From contig JARLHO010000061.1 in assembly GCA_031292215.1 (NCBI GenBank), positions 20,596 to 84,595 on the forward strand: a stretch of 64,000 bases of DNA, written 5' to 3'. This DNA comes from Syntrophobacteraceae bacterium (lineage in GTDB: Bacteria > Desulfobacterota > Syntrophobacteria > Syntrophobacterales > Syntrophobacteraceae). Positions 8,680-17,649 of this stretch are shown here, piece by piece. Within the stretch, counting starts at the first letter, position 1, and the number at the start of each line of letters is the position of its first letter. A model generated the notes under the pieces. The model was not told where the DNA came from and ran no database searches. It worked only from the letters and a program-made list of their open reading frames with translations. Position numbers and translations under genes: made by a program.

Positions 8680-9564
8680 GTGAAATATTCTATGAAATCA
8701 AATAATTGTGAAGTGAGAACGACGGCCCCCCCTCCCTCGTCGGGTGCGGAAAAGATAATCGGATTGGTTGGCGACCTTCCCGCAATGCCCCACATTGCCG
8801 CGCAGGTTGTCCAAAAGCTCGCAAATCCCGATTCGACTCCGCAGGAAATTCATGAACTCATTTCCAAAGATCAGTCTTTGGCCGCGCGTGTCCTTAAAAT
8901 GGCCAATTCCCCTCTCTATGGGGCATCGAGGGGCGTATCGAGCATCAAAGAGGCCGTTATTTTCATGGGATTCGATACAATAGGCTCCCTTATCATGACC
9001 TCGGTCATGAAGGACATGACCGCAACTGCGGGAAAATCGGGCAAAAGCCTCTGGGAACACTCGATCTGCTGCGCCGTTGGCGCCAGGCATATAGGTCGCA
9101 ACCTGGGTTACCAGCGTGTTGAAGAAATATTCCTTGCCGCATTGATGCACGACATCGGCAAATCGGTACTGTTCCTGCAAATCCCCGACATAATGGGACA
9201 AGTCGTTTCCTCGGTAAATGGCGGAAAAAGCTTCCCGGAAGCCGAGCGCGAACTGTTGGGTTTCGCTCATATGGAGGCAGGTCGGTTGCTTGCTCAAAAT
9301 TGGCAGTTTCCCCTGGCAATGGTGGATGCAGTAGCAAATCATCATGAACCTGATTGTGCGGCAACAGCCGGTGAACTTACTCATATAGTGAGCATCGCCA
9401 ATATTTTATGCCATAAACTTAGCATTGGGTTAACAAAACGCCCTGAGATAGATCCGTTCGAATTGCAAAGTGCAAAAGAACTCGGGGTAAGCGACAAATT
9501 AATTTCCGAAACTCTAATAATTATAAACAATGCCAGTTTTAACAAGAAACCTAATGTAAATTGA
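8680..9564 (+). CDS. HDOD-domain signalling protein
   Basis: HDOD protein of about 294 residues (LPAMPHIAAQVVQKLANPDST..., LISKDQSLAARVLKMANSPLYG, then ALMHDIGKSVLFLQIP and VANHHEP). HDOD proteins relate to HD phosphohydrolases but usually lack activity and act in signal transduction. I prefer the GTG at 8680 because AGGGGAA precedes it; the ATG at 8632 has no ribosome site. The gene is followed after 15 bases by a two-domain HD-GYP regulator, so both are probably co-transcribed and act with the divergent hybrid kinase. Base composition is more AT-rich than the flanks. Confidence 0.85.
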   Translation: MKYSMKSNNCEVRTTAPPPSSGAEKIIGLVGDLPAMPHIAAQVVQKLANPDSTPQEIHELISKDQSLAARVLKMANSPLYGASRGVSSIKEAVIFMGFDTIGSLIMTSVMKDMTATAGKSGKSLWEHSICCAVGARHIGRNLGYQRVEEIFLAALMHDIGKSVLFLQIPDIMGQVVSSVNGGKSFPEAERELLGFAHMEAGRLLAQNWQFPLAMVDAVANHHEPDCAATAGELTHIVSIANILCHKLSIGLTKRPEIDPFELQSAKELGVSDKLISETLIIINNASFNKKPNVN

Positions 9565-9579
9565 TTTTATGGAAAACAA

Positions 9580-10638
9580 ATGTTTGATGATCTCTCTCAC
9601 AGTAGAGTACTAATTGTAGACGATACAAAGGCCAATATAGATATTCTGGTTGCAGCGCTTGGCAAAAAATATAAATTGAGTGTTGCACTGGACGGGAACA
9701 GTGCGCTTGCACAGGCCAGGGAAAACGCTCCCGACCTGATATTGCTCGATGTCATGATGCCCGCAATGGACGGCTTCGAGGTATGCTCACAGTTAAAATC
9801 CGATCCTTCGACCAGTTCAATACCAATCATCTTTATCACCGCCCTGGACGAAACGGACTATGTTACAAAAGGATTCAAACTGGGCGCAGTCGACTATATC
9901 ACCAAGCCATTCAGGATTCCCGAACTGAATGCGCGAGTGCATACGCAACTGTCGTTAAGACATGCCATGTTGGCGTATGCCGACCAGAATCGCATCCTCG
10001 ATATCCGCGTAAAGGAGAGTACCCGGGAGCTAAAGGATACCCAGCTCGAGATCATTTACCGCCTGTCTCGGGCGGCGGAATATCGGGATAATGACACTGG
10101 CATGCATCTCAAAAGACTCAGCCACATGTCTAAAATCCTGGCTGCCGCCTGGGGTTGCGATGAAGAAACCTGCGAACTGATCTTTAATGCGAGTCCCATG
10201 CACGACATCGGCAAAATCGGAATACCCGATGCGGTTTTACTCAAGCCCGGCCGGCTCGACGCAGCGGAGTGGAAGATTATGCAAACGCATACGACCATTG
10301 GAAAAGAGATTTTGTCCGGCCACGATTCCTTGCTGATAAGGATGGGAGGGCTCATTGCCCTGACCCATCATGAAAAATGGAACGGCGCCGGATACCCTCA
10401 GGGGCTCTCGGAATATCAAATCCCCCAGGCGGGAAGAATGGTTGCGATTTGCGATGTCTTTGACGCCCTTACTTCCAGGCGACCCTACAAGGAGCCCTGG
10501 CATCCCAGTGATGCGTTCGATGAGATCAGGGCCGGCAGCGGCGCTGCTTTTGACCCCAAGCTCGTCGATTGTTTTCTAAAATGCCGCCTCGATTTGATTG
10601 ACGTAATAGAGAACCTCCAGGACGAAATCAAAGAGTGA
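9580..10638 (+). CDS. response regulator with HD-GYP c-di-GMP phosphodiesterase domain
   Basis: The receiver domain (LIVDDTKAN, phospho-Asp in LILLDVMMPAMDG, Lys in ITKPF) occupies residues 1-125. After a helical linker comes an HD-GYP domain with MHDIGKIGIPD, THHEKWNGAGYPQGL and DVFDALTSRRPYK. All metal-binding residues and the GYP signature look intact, so active c-di-GMP hydrolysis is likely. Length of 352 residues is standard for this RpfG-like architecture. It could receive phosphate from the hybrid kinase encoded at 5010-8339; the pairing is inferred from position only. Confidence 0.9.
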   Translation: MFDDLSHSRVLIVDDTKANIDILVAALGKKYKLSVALDGNSALAQARENAPDLILLDVMMPAMDGFEVCSQLKSDPSTSSIPIIFITALDETDYVTKGFKLGAVDYITKPFRIPELNARVHTQLSLRHAMLAYADQNRILDIRVKESTRELKDTQLEIIYRLSRAAEYRDNDTGMHLKRLSHMSKILAAAWGCDEETCELIFNASPMHDIGKIGIPDAVLLKPGRLDAAEWKIMQTHTTIGKEILSGHDSLLIRMGGLIALTHHEKWNGAGYPQGLSEYQIPQAGRMVAICDVFDALTSRRPYKEPWHPSDAFDEIRAGSGAAFDPKLVDCFLKCRLDLIDVIENLQDEIKE

Positions 10639-10772
10639 GCAGCGACTCTACAGTCGGGCCGCTAACAACCCGATTTGCGCCAGCGCTTTGTGTTACCTGT
10701 TGGTCAACGTCCCTCTTCCCGCACATCTGTGATATATTTGCCCCCAAGCCGACATTTCGAAGAGGGGGTAGC

Positions 10773-12944
10773 ATGCTCGCCGAACTCCAGGGACAGATCG
10801 AAAGAATCACGTTTACCAACGAAGAAAACGGCTTCACCATCGCGAAGGTGAAAGTTTCGGGGCGCCAGGACCTGGTGTGCGTGGTCGGAAATCTCATGGC
10901 TCCAATGGCCGGGGAAATCATCAAAATGCAGGGGGAGTGGACAAACCACCCCAAATTTGGCGAGCAGTTCAAGATTGTCTTCTACAAGTCGATGGTCCCG
11001 GCAACCGTTTCAGCCATTCAAAAATATCTGGGGTCCGGCCTCATAAAGGGGATCGGACCGGTTATGGCAAAAAGGATCGTAAAAAAGTTCGGAAAAGACA
11101 CCCTCGATGTCATTGAAGGCGATTTGGACAGGCTCTGTTCGGTTGAGGGGATCGGCGCCAAACGGCTCCTGATGATAAAGAAGGCCTGGGCCGATCAGAA
11201 GGAAATCCGCGAGGTGATGATATTCCTTCAAAGCCACGGAGTCAGTTCCGGGTATGCGACAAAGATTTTTAAGCACTACGGAAACGAAGCGATCCAAGTG
11301 GTCAAAGAAAACCCCTACAGGTTAGCTACGGACATCTTCGGAATCGGCTTTGTCACCGCAGATAAGATCGCCGAAAAACTGGGGTTTGCCAAGGACTGCG
11401 AGCTTAGGGCGCAGGCGGGCATCCTTTATGTCCTAAGCGAGCTCTCCGATGAGGGCCACGTCTACTACCCGTACGAGCCGCTCATCGAAAAATGCAATGA
11501 AATCCTCCAAATAGATCGCGAAGGCATCTCTCGGGCAATCGGCACGATCGCTCTAAACGAAATGATCGTTATAGAAGAGCTGGGCGAAGGGGTGGAAAAC
11601 AATAAGGCCGTCTACCTTGCCCAGTTCCACGTCTGCGAAACAAGCATCGCCAGGCGGCTTGGAATTCTTTCAAAAGGCCAAAAATCCGTAAGGGAAATCG
11701 ATGCCGATAAAGCACTGCGGTGGGCTCAGGAAAAACTCTCCATCACCTTGGCCCGCAAGCAGGCCGAGGCGGTAAAGACCGCCTGCCGCTCCAAGGTGAT
11801 GGTGCTAACCGGCCAGCCCGGCACCGGGAAGACCACCATCATCAACTCCATTCTCAAAATCTTTCATGCCCTGGGAGTGAACGTTTTGCTTGCCGCGCCG
11901 ACCGGAAGAGCGGCAAAGCGGATGAGTGAGGCCACCGGCTGCGAGTCCAAGACCATTCACCGGCTCCTCGAGTTCAGTCCCAAGAAGGCCGGTTTCCAGA
12001 AAAACGAGCAACACCCGCTTGGCTGCGACCTCCTTATTGTCGATGAGTTCTCGATGGTGGACTGCGTTCTGATGCACCACCTCCTCAAGGCCATCCCCCA
12101 ACATGCCACCTTCATCATGGTGGGGGATGTAAACCAGCTTCCTTCGGTTGGGGCCGGAAATGTTTTAAACGATGTCATTTCCTCGGGAAAAGTCCCGGTG
12201 GTGGAATTAAACGAAATTTTCCGCCAGGCCCGGCAGAGTTCGATCATCGTGAACGCCCATAAAATCAATAGCGGGGTCATTCCCTCATTCAAGCCCTCGG
12301 AAGGCGAGCTCGACGATTTTTTCTTCATCCGCAAAGAAGAGCCCGAAGAAATACTGGAACTTATTTTGGAGTTGGTGAAAAATCGCATTCCCAACCGGTT
12401 CGGCTTTGATCCAATCGACGACATCCAGGTACTGACCCCCATGCACAAAGGGACCATCGGCGCCGGAAACCTCAATGCCCAACTCCAGGAGATGCTAAAC
12501 CCTTCGGAACACTCCGTGAGCCGCTGGGGACGAAATTTTCGAGTGCGCGATAAAGTCATGCAGATAAAGAATAACTACGACAAAGAGGTCTTTAACGGAG
12601 ACATTGGCAGGATAACCGGTATCGATGAGGAAGCCCAGGAACTTTCCATCTCCTTTGACGGCCGGCAGGTCGACTATGACTTTACCGATCTAGACGAGGT
12701 CGTCCTGGCATACGCGGTCTCGGTCCATAAAGCGCAGGGGTCCCAGTACCCGGTCGTGGTCATCCCTTTGCACACCCAGCACTACATGCTCTTGCAGCGA
12801 AATTTGATCTACACGGGAATTACTCGGGGCCAAAAGCTGGTGATTATGGTGGGAACTCCCAAAGCCCTGTCGATAGCCGTAAAGAACAACAGAACGCGGA
12901 AACGCTATACCCGGCTGGCGGAAAGGATCGACAGGATTTTGTAG
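10773..12944 (+). CDS. recD2: RecD2-type ATP-dependent DNA helicase
   Basis: 723-residue superfamily 1 5'-3' helicase of the RecD2 (RecD/TraA) type that acts without RecBC. The N-terminal region begins MLAELQGQIERITFTNEENG and contains helix-hairpin-helix repeats (GIGPVMAKRIVKKFG; IFGIGFVTADKIA). Walker A is TGQPGTGKTT, the DE-box is LLIVDEFSMVD, and the C-terminal motif is YAVSVHKAQGSQYP. The ATG at 10773 follows AGAGGGGG; a GTG further upstream gives an unrelated N-terminal extension. Single gene, probably own promoter. Confidence 0.93.
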   Translation: MLAELQGQIERITFTNEENGFTIAKVKVSGRQDLVCVVGNLMAPMAGEIIKMQGEWTNHPKFGEQFKIVFYKSMVPATVSAIQKYLGSGLIKGIGPVMAKRIVKKFGKDTLDVIEGDLDRLCSVEGIGAKRLLMIKKAWADQKEIREVMIFLQSHGVSSGYATKIFKHYGNEAIQVVKENPYRLATDIFGIGFVTADKIAEKLGFAKDCELRAQAGILYVLSELSDEGHVYYPYEPLIEKCNEILQIDREGISRAIGTIALNEMIVIEELGEGVENNKAVYLAQFHVCETSIARRLGILSKGQKSVREIDADKALRWAQEKLSITLARKQAEAVKTACRSKVMVLTGQPGTGKTTIINSILKIFHALGVNVLLAAPTGRAAKRMSEATGCESKTIHRLLEFSPKKAGFQKNEQHPLGCDLLIVDEFSMVDCVLMHHLLKAIPQHATFIMVGDVNQLPSVGAGNVLNDVISSGKVPVVELNEIFRQARQSSIIVNAHKINSGVIPSFKPSEGELDDFFFIRKEEPEEILELILELVKNRIPNRFGFDPIDDIQVLTPMHKGTIGAGNLNAQLQEMLNPSEHSVSRWGRNFRVRDKVMQIKNNYDKEVFNGDIGRITGIDEEAQELSISFDGRQVDYDFTDLDEVVLAYAVSVHKAQGSQYPVVVIPLHTQHYMLLQRNLIYTGITRGQKLVIMVGTPKALSIAVKNNRTRKRYTRLAERIDRIL

Positions 12945-12958
12945 AAACAAAAGAACAA

Positions 12959-13358
12959 CACGATCGCCCTCAGCCGCCCGGCCCGCCGCAATTCCAAAAT
13001 CCTTGTCTAAAATATTGCTTTTCCCACCCCTGCGTCTCTTTCAACCCCTGCGTTTAAAAGAAAAAACTTAGACAGGATTAACAGGATTTACAGGATTAGA
13101 AACAAAACATCGCTTACCAAATCCAGACCATCACGATCGCCTATGGACGCCCGGCCCGCCGCAATTCTAAAATCCTGTTAATCCTGTCTAAAATTTTGCT
13201 TTTCCCACCCCTGCGTCTCTTTCCACCCCTGCGTTTAAAAGAAAAAACTTAGACAGGATTAACAGGATTTACAGGATTAGAAACAAAACATCGCTTACCA
13301 AGTCCAGACCATCACGATCGCCTATGGACGCCCGGCCCGCCGCAATTCTAAAATCCTG
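12959..13358. repeat. tandem repeat block (about 173- and 181-bp units) with internal palindromes
   Basis: The 509-base gap before mraZ is built of two long near-identical units and a third partial one, starting at CACGATCGC at 12959, 13132 and 13313. Each unit contains the widespread element of ACAGGATT-type iterations (as at 13074-13100 and 13254-13280), and its reverse complement earlier in the same unit, so each unit can fold back on itself. The units differ by a few substitutions. No genes are seen inside. Confidence 0.85.
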
Positions 13359-13386
13359 TTATTTAGCCCCAGTGGGCAAAAAACGC

Positions 13387-13415
13387 TTGACAAAGCCTAT
13401 CGCGGGTAATACATG
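13387..13415 (+). promoter_or_regulatory. dcw cluster promoter
   Basis: TTGACA (13387-13392) is a perfect -35; a weak -10 (TACATG, 13410-13415) follows after 17 bases. It is placed just before the MraZ boxes and is the only good promoter ahead of the cell-division cluster. Confidence 0.5.
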
Positions 13416-13422
13416 ATGTGCA

Positions 13423-13457
13423 TGTGGAGAATTGTGGCAAAAAGGGGCAAGAAGTGG
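13423..13457 (+). promoter_or_regulatory. MraZ boxes (four direct repeats, 10-bp period)
   Basis: GTGG at 13424, GTGG at 13434, GGGG at 13444 and GTGG at 13454 recur every 10 bases, the layout known for MraZ operators upstream of dcw clusters. The last repeat overlaps the GTG start codon of mraZ. Autoregulation of mraZ and the cluster is the expected role. Confidence 0.7.
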
Positions 13458-13921
13458 AAACCCGTATCCTCGACTCACCCAAGTTCAGAGGTCGCTCGGC
13501 CGCCAGGGTGGACGCCAAGGGACGCCTGCGTATCTCCACCAAATTCAGGGAAGTCTTGCAAAAACATTTTACCGACGCTCTCTTTATCTCCCGATTGGGA
13601 GATTGTCTAGTCGCCTATCCGCCCGAGAAGTGGGAAGAGATTGAAGCCAAGGCCATGAATCTATCCGAGATTCATCCGGACCACCGCTCCTTTAAGAGGA
13701 GCTTCATCTCGGGAGTGGAACAGTGTGAGTTTGATTCCCAGGGGCGAATACTCATACCGCCCATGCTTCGCAAAGACGCCAACATCGACCAGGAGGTGGT
13801 CCTCGTGGGTATGCTAACGTGTTTCGAGATCTGGGACAAGTCCGCTTATGAGTCGCAGAGTGCGCGCGACAGGGAAAACGAACCCGGGATAAGGGCAAAT
13901 ATTGCCGGAATCGGGATTTAG
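13454..13921 (+). CDS. mraZ: transcriptional regulator MraZ
   Basis: 155-residue protein with two SpoVT/AbrB-like halves: VDAKGRLRISTKFREVL near residue 20 and FDSQGRILIPPMLR near residue 95. MraZ binds its own promoter region and represses the dcw cluster in species studied. I choose the GTG at 13454, preceded by GGGGC at a good distance; it coincides with the last MraZ box. First gene of the cluster, with rsmH starting one base after its stop. Confidence 0.93.
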   Translation: METRILDSPKFRGRSAARVDAKGRLRISTKFREVLQKHFTDALFISRLGDCLVAYPPEKWEEIEAKAMNLSEIHPDHRSFKRSFISGVEQCEFDSQGRILIPPMLRKDANIDQEVVLVGMLTCFEIWDKSAYESQSARDRENEPGIRANIAGIGI

Positions 13922-13922
13922 C

Positions 13923-14876
13923 ATGGGAGAGGGCGCCGGTCCAATCCGACACGTTCCCGTAATGGTGGGACCGGTTATCGAACTGCTCGATTGCAAGCCC
14001 GGTGGTATTTACGTCGACGCAACGCTTGGGGGAGGAGGATATACCAGGTCCCTGCTCGAGCGAGGCGCATCGATCGTTGTGGGGATGGACTGGGACGCCG
14101 AAGCTATGGAGCGGGCGATAAAAGAGCTCGCCGGCTACGCGCAAAGGCTCGTTTTGGAAAGGACCGACTACGCGGATATCCGCCGGGTCCTGGCAAAGAA
14201 TGGGATTGGAGAAGTTGACGGCATCGTTGCCGATTTGGGCCTGTCGAGCTTTCAGCTAGACGACGCGCAGAGGGGATTTAGCTTCTCAAAAGAGGGACCA
14301 CTCGATATGCGCATGAACCAGGACTTGCCCGAAACGGCCGAAGACCTCATAAACACGCTTCCCGAAAAAGCCCTGGCCGACTTGATTTACCGCTACGGCG
14401 AGGAGAGGCAGTCAAGAAAGATTGCGCGCTCGATAGTTGCGGCAAGACTTCGAGGGCGCATCGACAATACAGTGGAACTCGCCGAGTTGATACGCGCAAG
14501 CGTCCCGCGGAGCCGGGACGCTTTGCGCCTTCACCCGGCTACCCGTACTTTTCAGGCCCTGCGCATAGCGGTCAACAGGGAACTCGAATCCCTGGAGCGT
14601 TTCCTGCCGGAAGCCTTCGATGTCTTAAAACCCGGGGGGAGGCTGTGTGTGGTTGCCTTCCATTCGCTCGAAGACCGGGTCGTAAAGGAAACACTTAGAA
14701 ACTGGGCGCGCACATGCCGCTGCCCGCCGGAGCGGGCGACCTGCGGGTGTGAAGGCCGGCCTCTGGTGAGGCTGCTGACCAAAAAGGCTTTGCGCCCCGC
14801 ACCCGGCGAGGTCGATCAAAATCCTCGCTCGCGCAGCGCGAGGCTAAGGGGCGCCGAGAAATTGCCTTTCGCCTAG
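13923..14876 (+). CDS. rsmH: 16S rRNA m4C1402 methyltransferase RsmH
   Basis: 317 residues with HVPVMVGPVIELL at the N-terminus, SAM motif DATLGGGGYTR, and the family signatures VDGIVADLGLSSFQLDD and FHSLEDRVVK near the C-terminus. It methylates N4 of C1402 in 16S rRNA. The ATG at 13923 is one base beyond the mraZ stop, showing tight coupling. A Cys pair region (CRCPPERATCGC) near the C-terminus is typical for many members. Confidence 0.95.
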   Translation: MGEGAGPIRHVPVMVGPVIELLDCKPGGIYVDATLGGGGYTRSLLERGASIVVGMDWDAEAMERAIKELAGYAQRLVLERTDYADIRRVLAKNGIGEVDGIVADLGLSSFQLDDAQRGFSFSKEGPLDMRMNQDLPETAEDLINTLPEKALADLIYRYGEERQSRKIARSIVAARLRGRIDNTVELAELIRASVPRSRDALRLHPATRTFQALRIAVNRELESLERFLPEAFDVLKPGGRLCVVAFHSLEDRVVKETLRNWARTCRCPPERATCGCEGRPLVRLLTKKALRPAPGEVDQNPRSRSARLRGAEKLPFA

Positions 14877-15018
14877 CGTGGCCCCGCAGGTGGGCAGGAC
14901 TCCCCTCGCGTAGCGGGGAAGAAGATAAGGGTTTCCGGGCGGCAGGCCGACTGGAGATTGCTTCCCGGGAAAAAGCAACCTTTGGTTCCGTAAAAACTCA
15001 AAAAGAAAGGCGTACATC

Positions 15019-15234
15019 ATGAAGGCGGAAACCTCTAGGAAAGGGTTACTTAGAAGCGGCTGCCATTCGGCGCATTTTCTTCAAAGGCGCGGCCTGGCCA
15101 ATTATTGCGGCCCTCAGGGGGCGAGCCTGATGTCGCGGGCCGCAATGTTTGGCGGAACGACAGCGCCCCACTTTGAGCCCGAATTCTACTGCGCCGGGCC
15201 CGGCCGGAAAAAATCGGAATGGGATGTTTGCTGA
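15019..15234 (+). CDS. possible 71-aa leader ORF upstream of ftsL
   Basis: ATG at 15019 follows GAAAGG at eight bases. The frame ends TGA at 15232-15234, one base before an in-frame FtsL ATG (15236), as expected for translational coupling. The product is basic with scattered Cys and matches nothing I know. The gap between rsmH and ftsL (14877-15223) otherwise holds only GC-rich hairpins. It may be a chance frame. Confidence 0.25.
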   Translation: MKAETSRKGLLRSGCHSAHFLQRRGLANYCGPQGASLMSRAAMFGGTTAPHFEPEFYCAGPGRKKSEWDVC

Positions 15235-15592
15235 TATGAAAAGAGCAAAAGCCATGGCGCCGGTTCTAGGCATAAGGCTCGAAAGCGACCCGGGGATGCG
15301 CAAGAGTAGCCCCACCCCTGTGCGCATCGAGCCATGGCTGGTCTCGGCGATCCTTCTGGGCGCGGTCTTTGTCCTTTGCGCCGTTTTCTACGTCTGGTTG
15401 TACGTGCAGCATGTCGAAAACGGCTATCACCTGTCTACAATGTGCGAGGAATGCGAACTCTTAAGCACCGTTCAACGCAAGCTCACTCTTGAATGGACCC
15501 AGTTCCAGGATCCGCAGTGGCTCGAAGAGATGGGCCGGGACCGATTCGGCCTGGCCCCTCCGGGGCCCGATCAGAAGGTGGTGATGCGTTAG
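15224..15592 (+). CDS. ftsL: cell division protein FtsL (by position and topology)
   Basis: About 122 residues: a basic N-terminus, one membrane helix (VSAILLGAVFVLCAVFYVWLYV), then a short periplasmic part with heptad-like ELLSTVQRKLTLEW and a terminal motif EMGRDRFGLAPPGPDQKVV, common in FtsL-like proteins. FtsL bridges FtsB/FtsQ and the FtsWI synthase. Sequence similarity in this family is low, so the call rests on topology and its place between rsmH and ftsI. Starts at 15224 or 15236 are both plausible. Confidence 0.75.
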   Translation: MFADMKRAKAMAPVLGIRLESDPGMRKSSPTPVRIEPWLVSAILLGAVFVLCAVFYVWLYVQHVENGYHLSTMCEECELLSTVQRKLTLEWTQFQDPQWLEEMGRDRFGLAPPGPDQKVVMR

Positions 15593-15637
15593 CGGCTTTT
15601 ACAATAAAATACGGCGCGAAAAATTCGGGAGAAAAAA

Positions 15638-17647
15638 ATGGAAAGGCGCGAGGGGCGAAAATCGTTAAACTCCCGATACTGGTCGTGCCGCGCGCTTTTC
15701 CAGTTTACAGTGATAGGCTGTCTGTGCGCCATTGCAGGCAAGGCCTTCACCCTGCAGGTGATCCAGCATTCCCTTTGGCTGCGAAGGGCCAATGCCTGCC
15801 AGGACACCAAATTTACCGTCCCCGCATACCGTGGCACAATCTACGACAGGCAGGGGAGGGTCCTCGCCTACTCGGTCCCACAGTGCTCGCTCTATGCTTT
15901 CGGCTCCCAGGTCAAAAACCCTGAAAAAACTGCGGCGCTGTTAAGTCCCATCCTGGACATGCCGGCTCGGGAAATCGAAAAACTTTTCACCTCCACCAAC
16001 CGCTTCGTCTGGATAAAGCGCCAGCTTACCGACCGGCAGACAAACAGCATTCGAAATCTCAAGGCGCAGGGGTTAAATCTTACCAACGAATACAAGCGGT
16101 TCTATCCATACCGGCAGGTGGGCGGCCAGGTCGTAGGGGTCGTAAATATCGACGGCATCGGCATCGAGGGGGTGGAAAAATCATTTGACAAGGTGCTGCG
16201 GCGAAAATCCGTGCCGGTATGCGCACTAAGGGACGGCGGACGCAGGATGTTGTGGCTAAGCGATGCCGCCCCTCCTGAGCCTGAAGAGAGCTGCGGCGTA
16301 AAACTGAGCCTGGACGCCTTCATCGAATACGTCACCGAAAACGAGCTCGAAAAGGCGGCGGTGAAATACCAGGCCAAACAGGCCGAAGCAATCGTCATGG
16401 ACGTCGACACCCATGAGGTGCTGGCCATGGCGAACTGGCCGTTTTTCGACCCCAACATCGCCTCCAAAAAAAAACACCCCGGGGAAGATATCGCGAGAAA
16501 TCACGCCGTCTCCGACTCCTTCGAACCCGGGTCGACGTTTAAGATATTCCTGATGAGCACGGCGATCGATCAGGGGGTATTCCACGAGTTTAGCCGCGTG
16601 TATTGCGAAAACGGCAGATGCAAGCTGGAGGGCCATTATATAAAGGACGTCCATTCGCATGGCTGGCTCAGTTTGCAGGAAGTCCTGAAATTTTCCAGCA
16701 ATATCGGGGCGGCCAAAATTGCGCTCACCCTGGGAGCTCAACGCTATGACAGCTACATTCACGCCTTCGGGTTCGGCTCGCCCACCGGGATCGATTTACC
16801 CGGAGAATTCAAAGGGCTTCTTCGGCCTCTTAAGTCGTGGAGACCGATCGATCTAGCCGTTACAGGCTTTGGGCAAAGCATTGGAGTTACCGCGATTCAG
16901 CTCGAAAACGCTGTTACCGTGGTGGCCGACGGAGGCAAACGGGGCGCCCCGATAATCGTTGGCAGCATCATCGATCCTCAGGGCAAAACCGTCAGGCAGT
17001 TTAGATCCCTGGATGCTCTTCGGATCATTCGAAAGACGACAGCCAATGTGGTTCGTGATATGATGGAAACCGTAACTCAGCAAGGAGGCACCGGAGTCCA
17101 GTCCGTGCCCGAGGGGTATACCGTCGCGGGAAAGACTGGAACCGCGCAGGTAATGGATCCAAAGACGAAGCATTATTCTTCCACAAATTACACGGCGGTC
17201 TTTACCGGGTTTGTCCCGGCCGATCATCCCAAACTGGTGATCACCGTGGTTGTCCACGATCCCCACGGGTCCATTTACGGCGGGGAAGTGGCGGGGCCCG
17301 TATTTCGCAATATTGCGGCAACCGTTTTGCCCTACCTTGGCGTGATGCCTTCCCAGCCCGGCCTTAAGCCCGGCCCGACCGTTCGCATGGCTAAAACCTC
17401 ACCGGGTCACGCCAAAAGAGCGCTCGTTGGAAAACGCGCAGCGCTAAAGAAACGATCCATCCACAAGAAAATCTGGGCAAAATCGATTTTTGGAAAAAAG
17501 CCCGCGGCCGCTTGCCCCCCCAGTGTCGGAAAAGTTCGCTCGACTCGCAACGGGGCCGCCTCGGATGGCAAGTATTCACTCCAATGCGCAAAACCCGGGA
17601 GCAGGGAGCAGGTGCTTCCCGCTTCTCGCTTCCCGCTACTAAATTAG
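15638..17647 (+). CDS. ftsI: penicillin-binding protein FtsI with an unusual basic C-terminal tail
   Basis: Class B septal transpeptidase. One N-terminal membrane helix (residues 18-38) is followed by the pedestal domain with RGTIYDRQGRVLA, then the transpeptidase: FEPGSTFKIF (Ser-x-x-Lys nucleophile), FSSNIG (Ser-x-Asn) and AGKTGTAQ (Lys-Thr-Gly). The enzyme domain ends near residue 580 (RNIAATVLPYLGV). About 85 further residues are Lys/Arg-rich, and the last ones (REQVLPASRFPLLN) are translated from a repeat also found before ftsA. No PASTA domain. Acts with FtsW in septal peptidoglycan synthesis. Confidence 0.93.
   Translation: MERREGRKSLNSRYWSCRALFQFTVIGCLCAIAGKAFTLQVIQHSLWLRRANACQDTKFTVPAYRGTIYDRQGRVLAYSVPQCSLYAFGSQVKNPEKTAALLSPILDMPAREIEKLFTSTNRFVWIKRQLTDRQTNSIRNLKAQGLNLTNEYKRFYPYRQVGGQVVGVVNIDGIGIEGVEKSFDKVLRRKSVPVCALRDGGRRMLWLSDAAPPEPEESCGVKLSLDAFIEYVTENELEKAAVKYQAKQAEAIVMDVDTHEVLAMANWPFFDPNIASKKKHPGEDIARNHAVSDSFEPGSTFKIFLMSTAIDQGVFHEFSRVYCENGRCKLEGHYIKDVHSHGWLSLQEVLKFSSNIGAAKIALTLGAQRYDSYIHAFGFGSPTGIDLPGEFKGLLRPLKSWRPIDLAVTGFGQSIGVTAIQLENAVTVVADGGKRGAPIIVGSIIDPQGKTVRQFRSLDALRIIRKTTANVVRDMMETVTQQGGTGVQSVPEGYTVAGKTGTAQVMDPKTKHYSSTNYTAVFTGFVPADHPKLVITVVVHDPHGSIYGGEVAGPVFRNIAATVLPYLGVMPSQPGLKPGPTVRMAKTSPGHAKRALVGKRAALKKRSIHKKIWAKSIFGKKPAAACPPSVGKVRSTRNGAASDGKYSLQCAKPGSREQVLPASRFPLLN
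17594..17640. repeat. short GGGAGCAGG / CTTCCCGC repeat, copy 1 (inside ftsI 3' end)
   Basis: Matches 26491-26538 before ftsA: GGGAGCAGG followed by tandem CTTCCCGC-type octamers and CTAC. The two parts are partly complementary, so a hairpin can form. Here it is translated as the last residues of FtsI. Confidence 0.6.
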
Positions 17648-17649
17648 TT

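Noticed and set aside
12959..13358. Tandem repeats considered as a CRISPR array
   Set aside because: Units are 173-181 bases and identical over their whole length; there are no short constant repeats with unique spacers and no cas genes.
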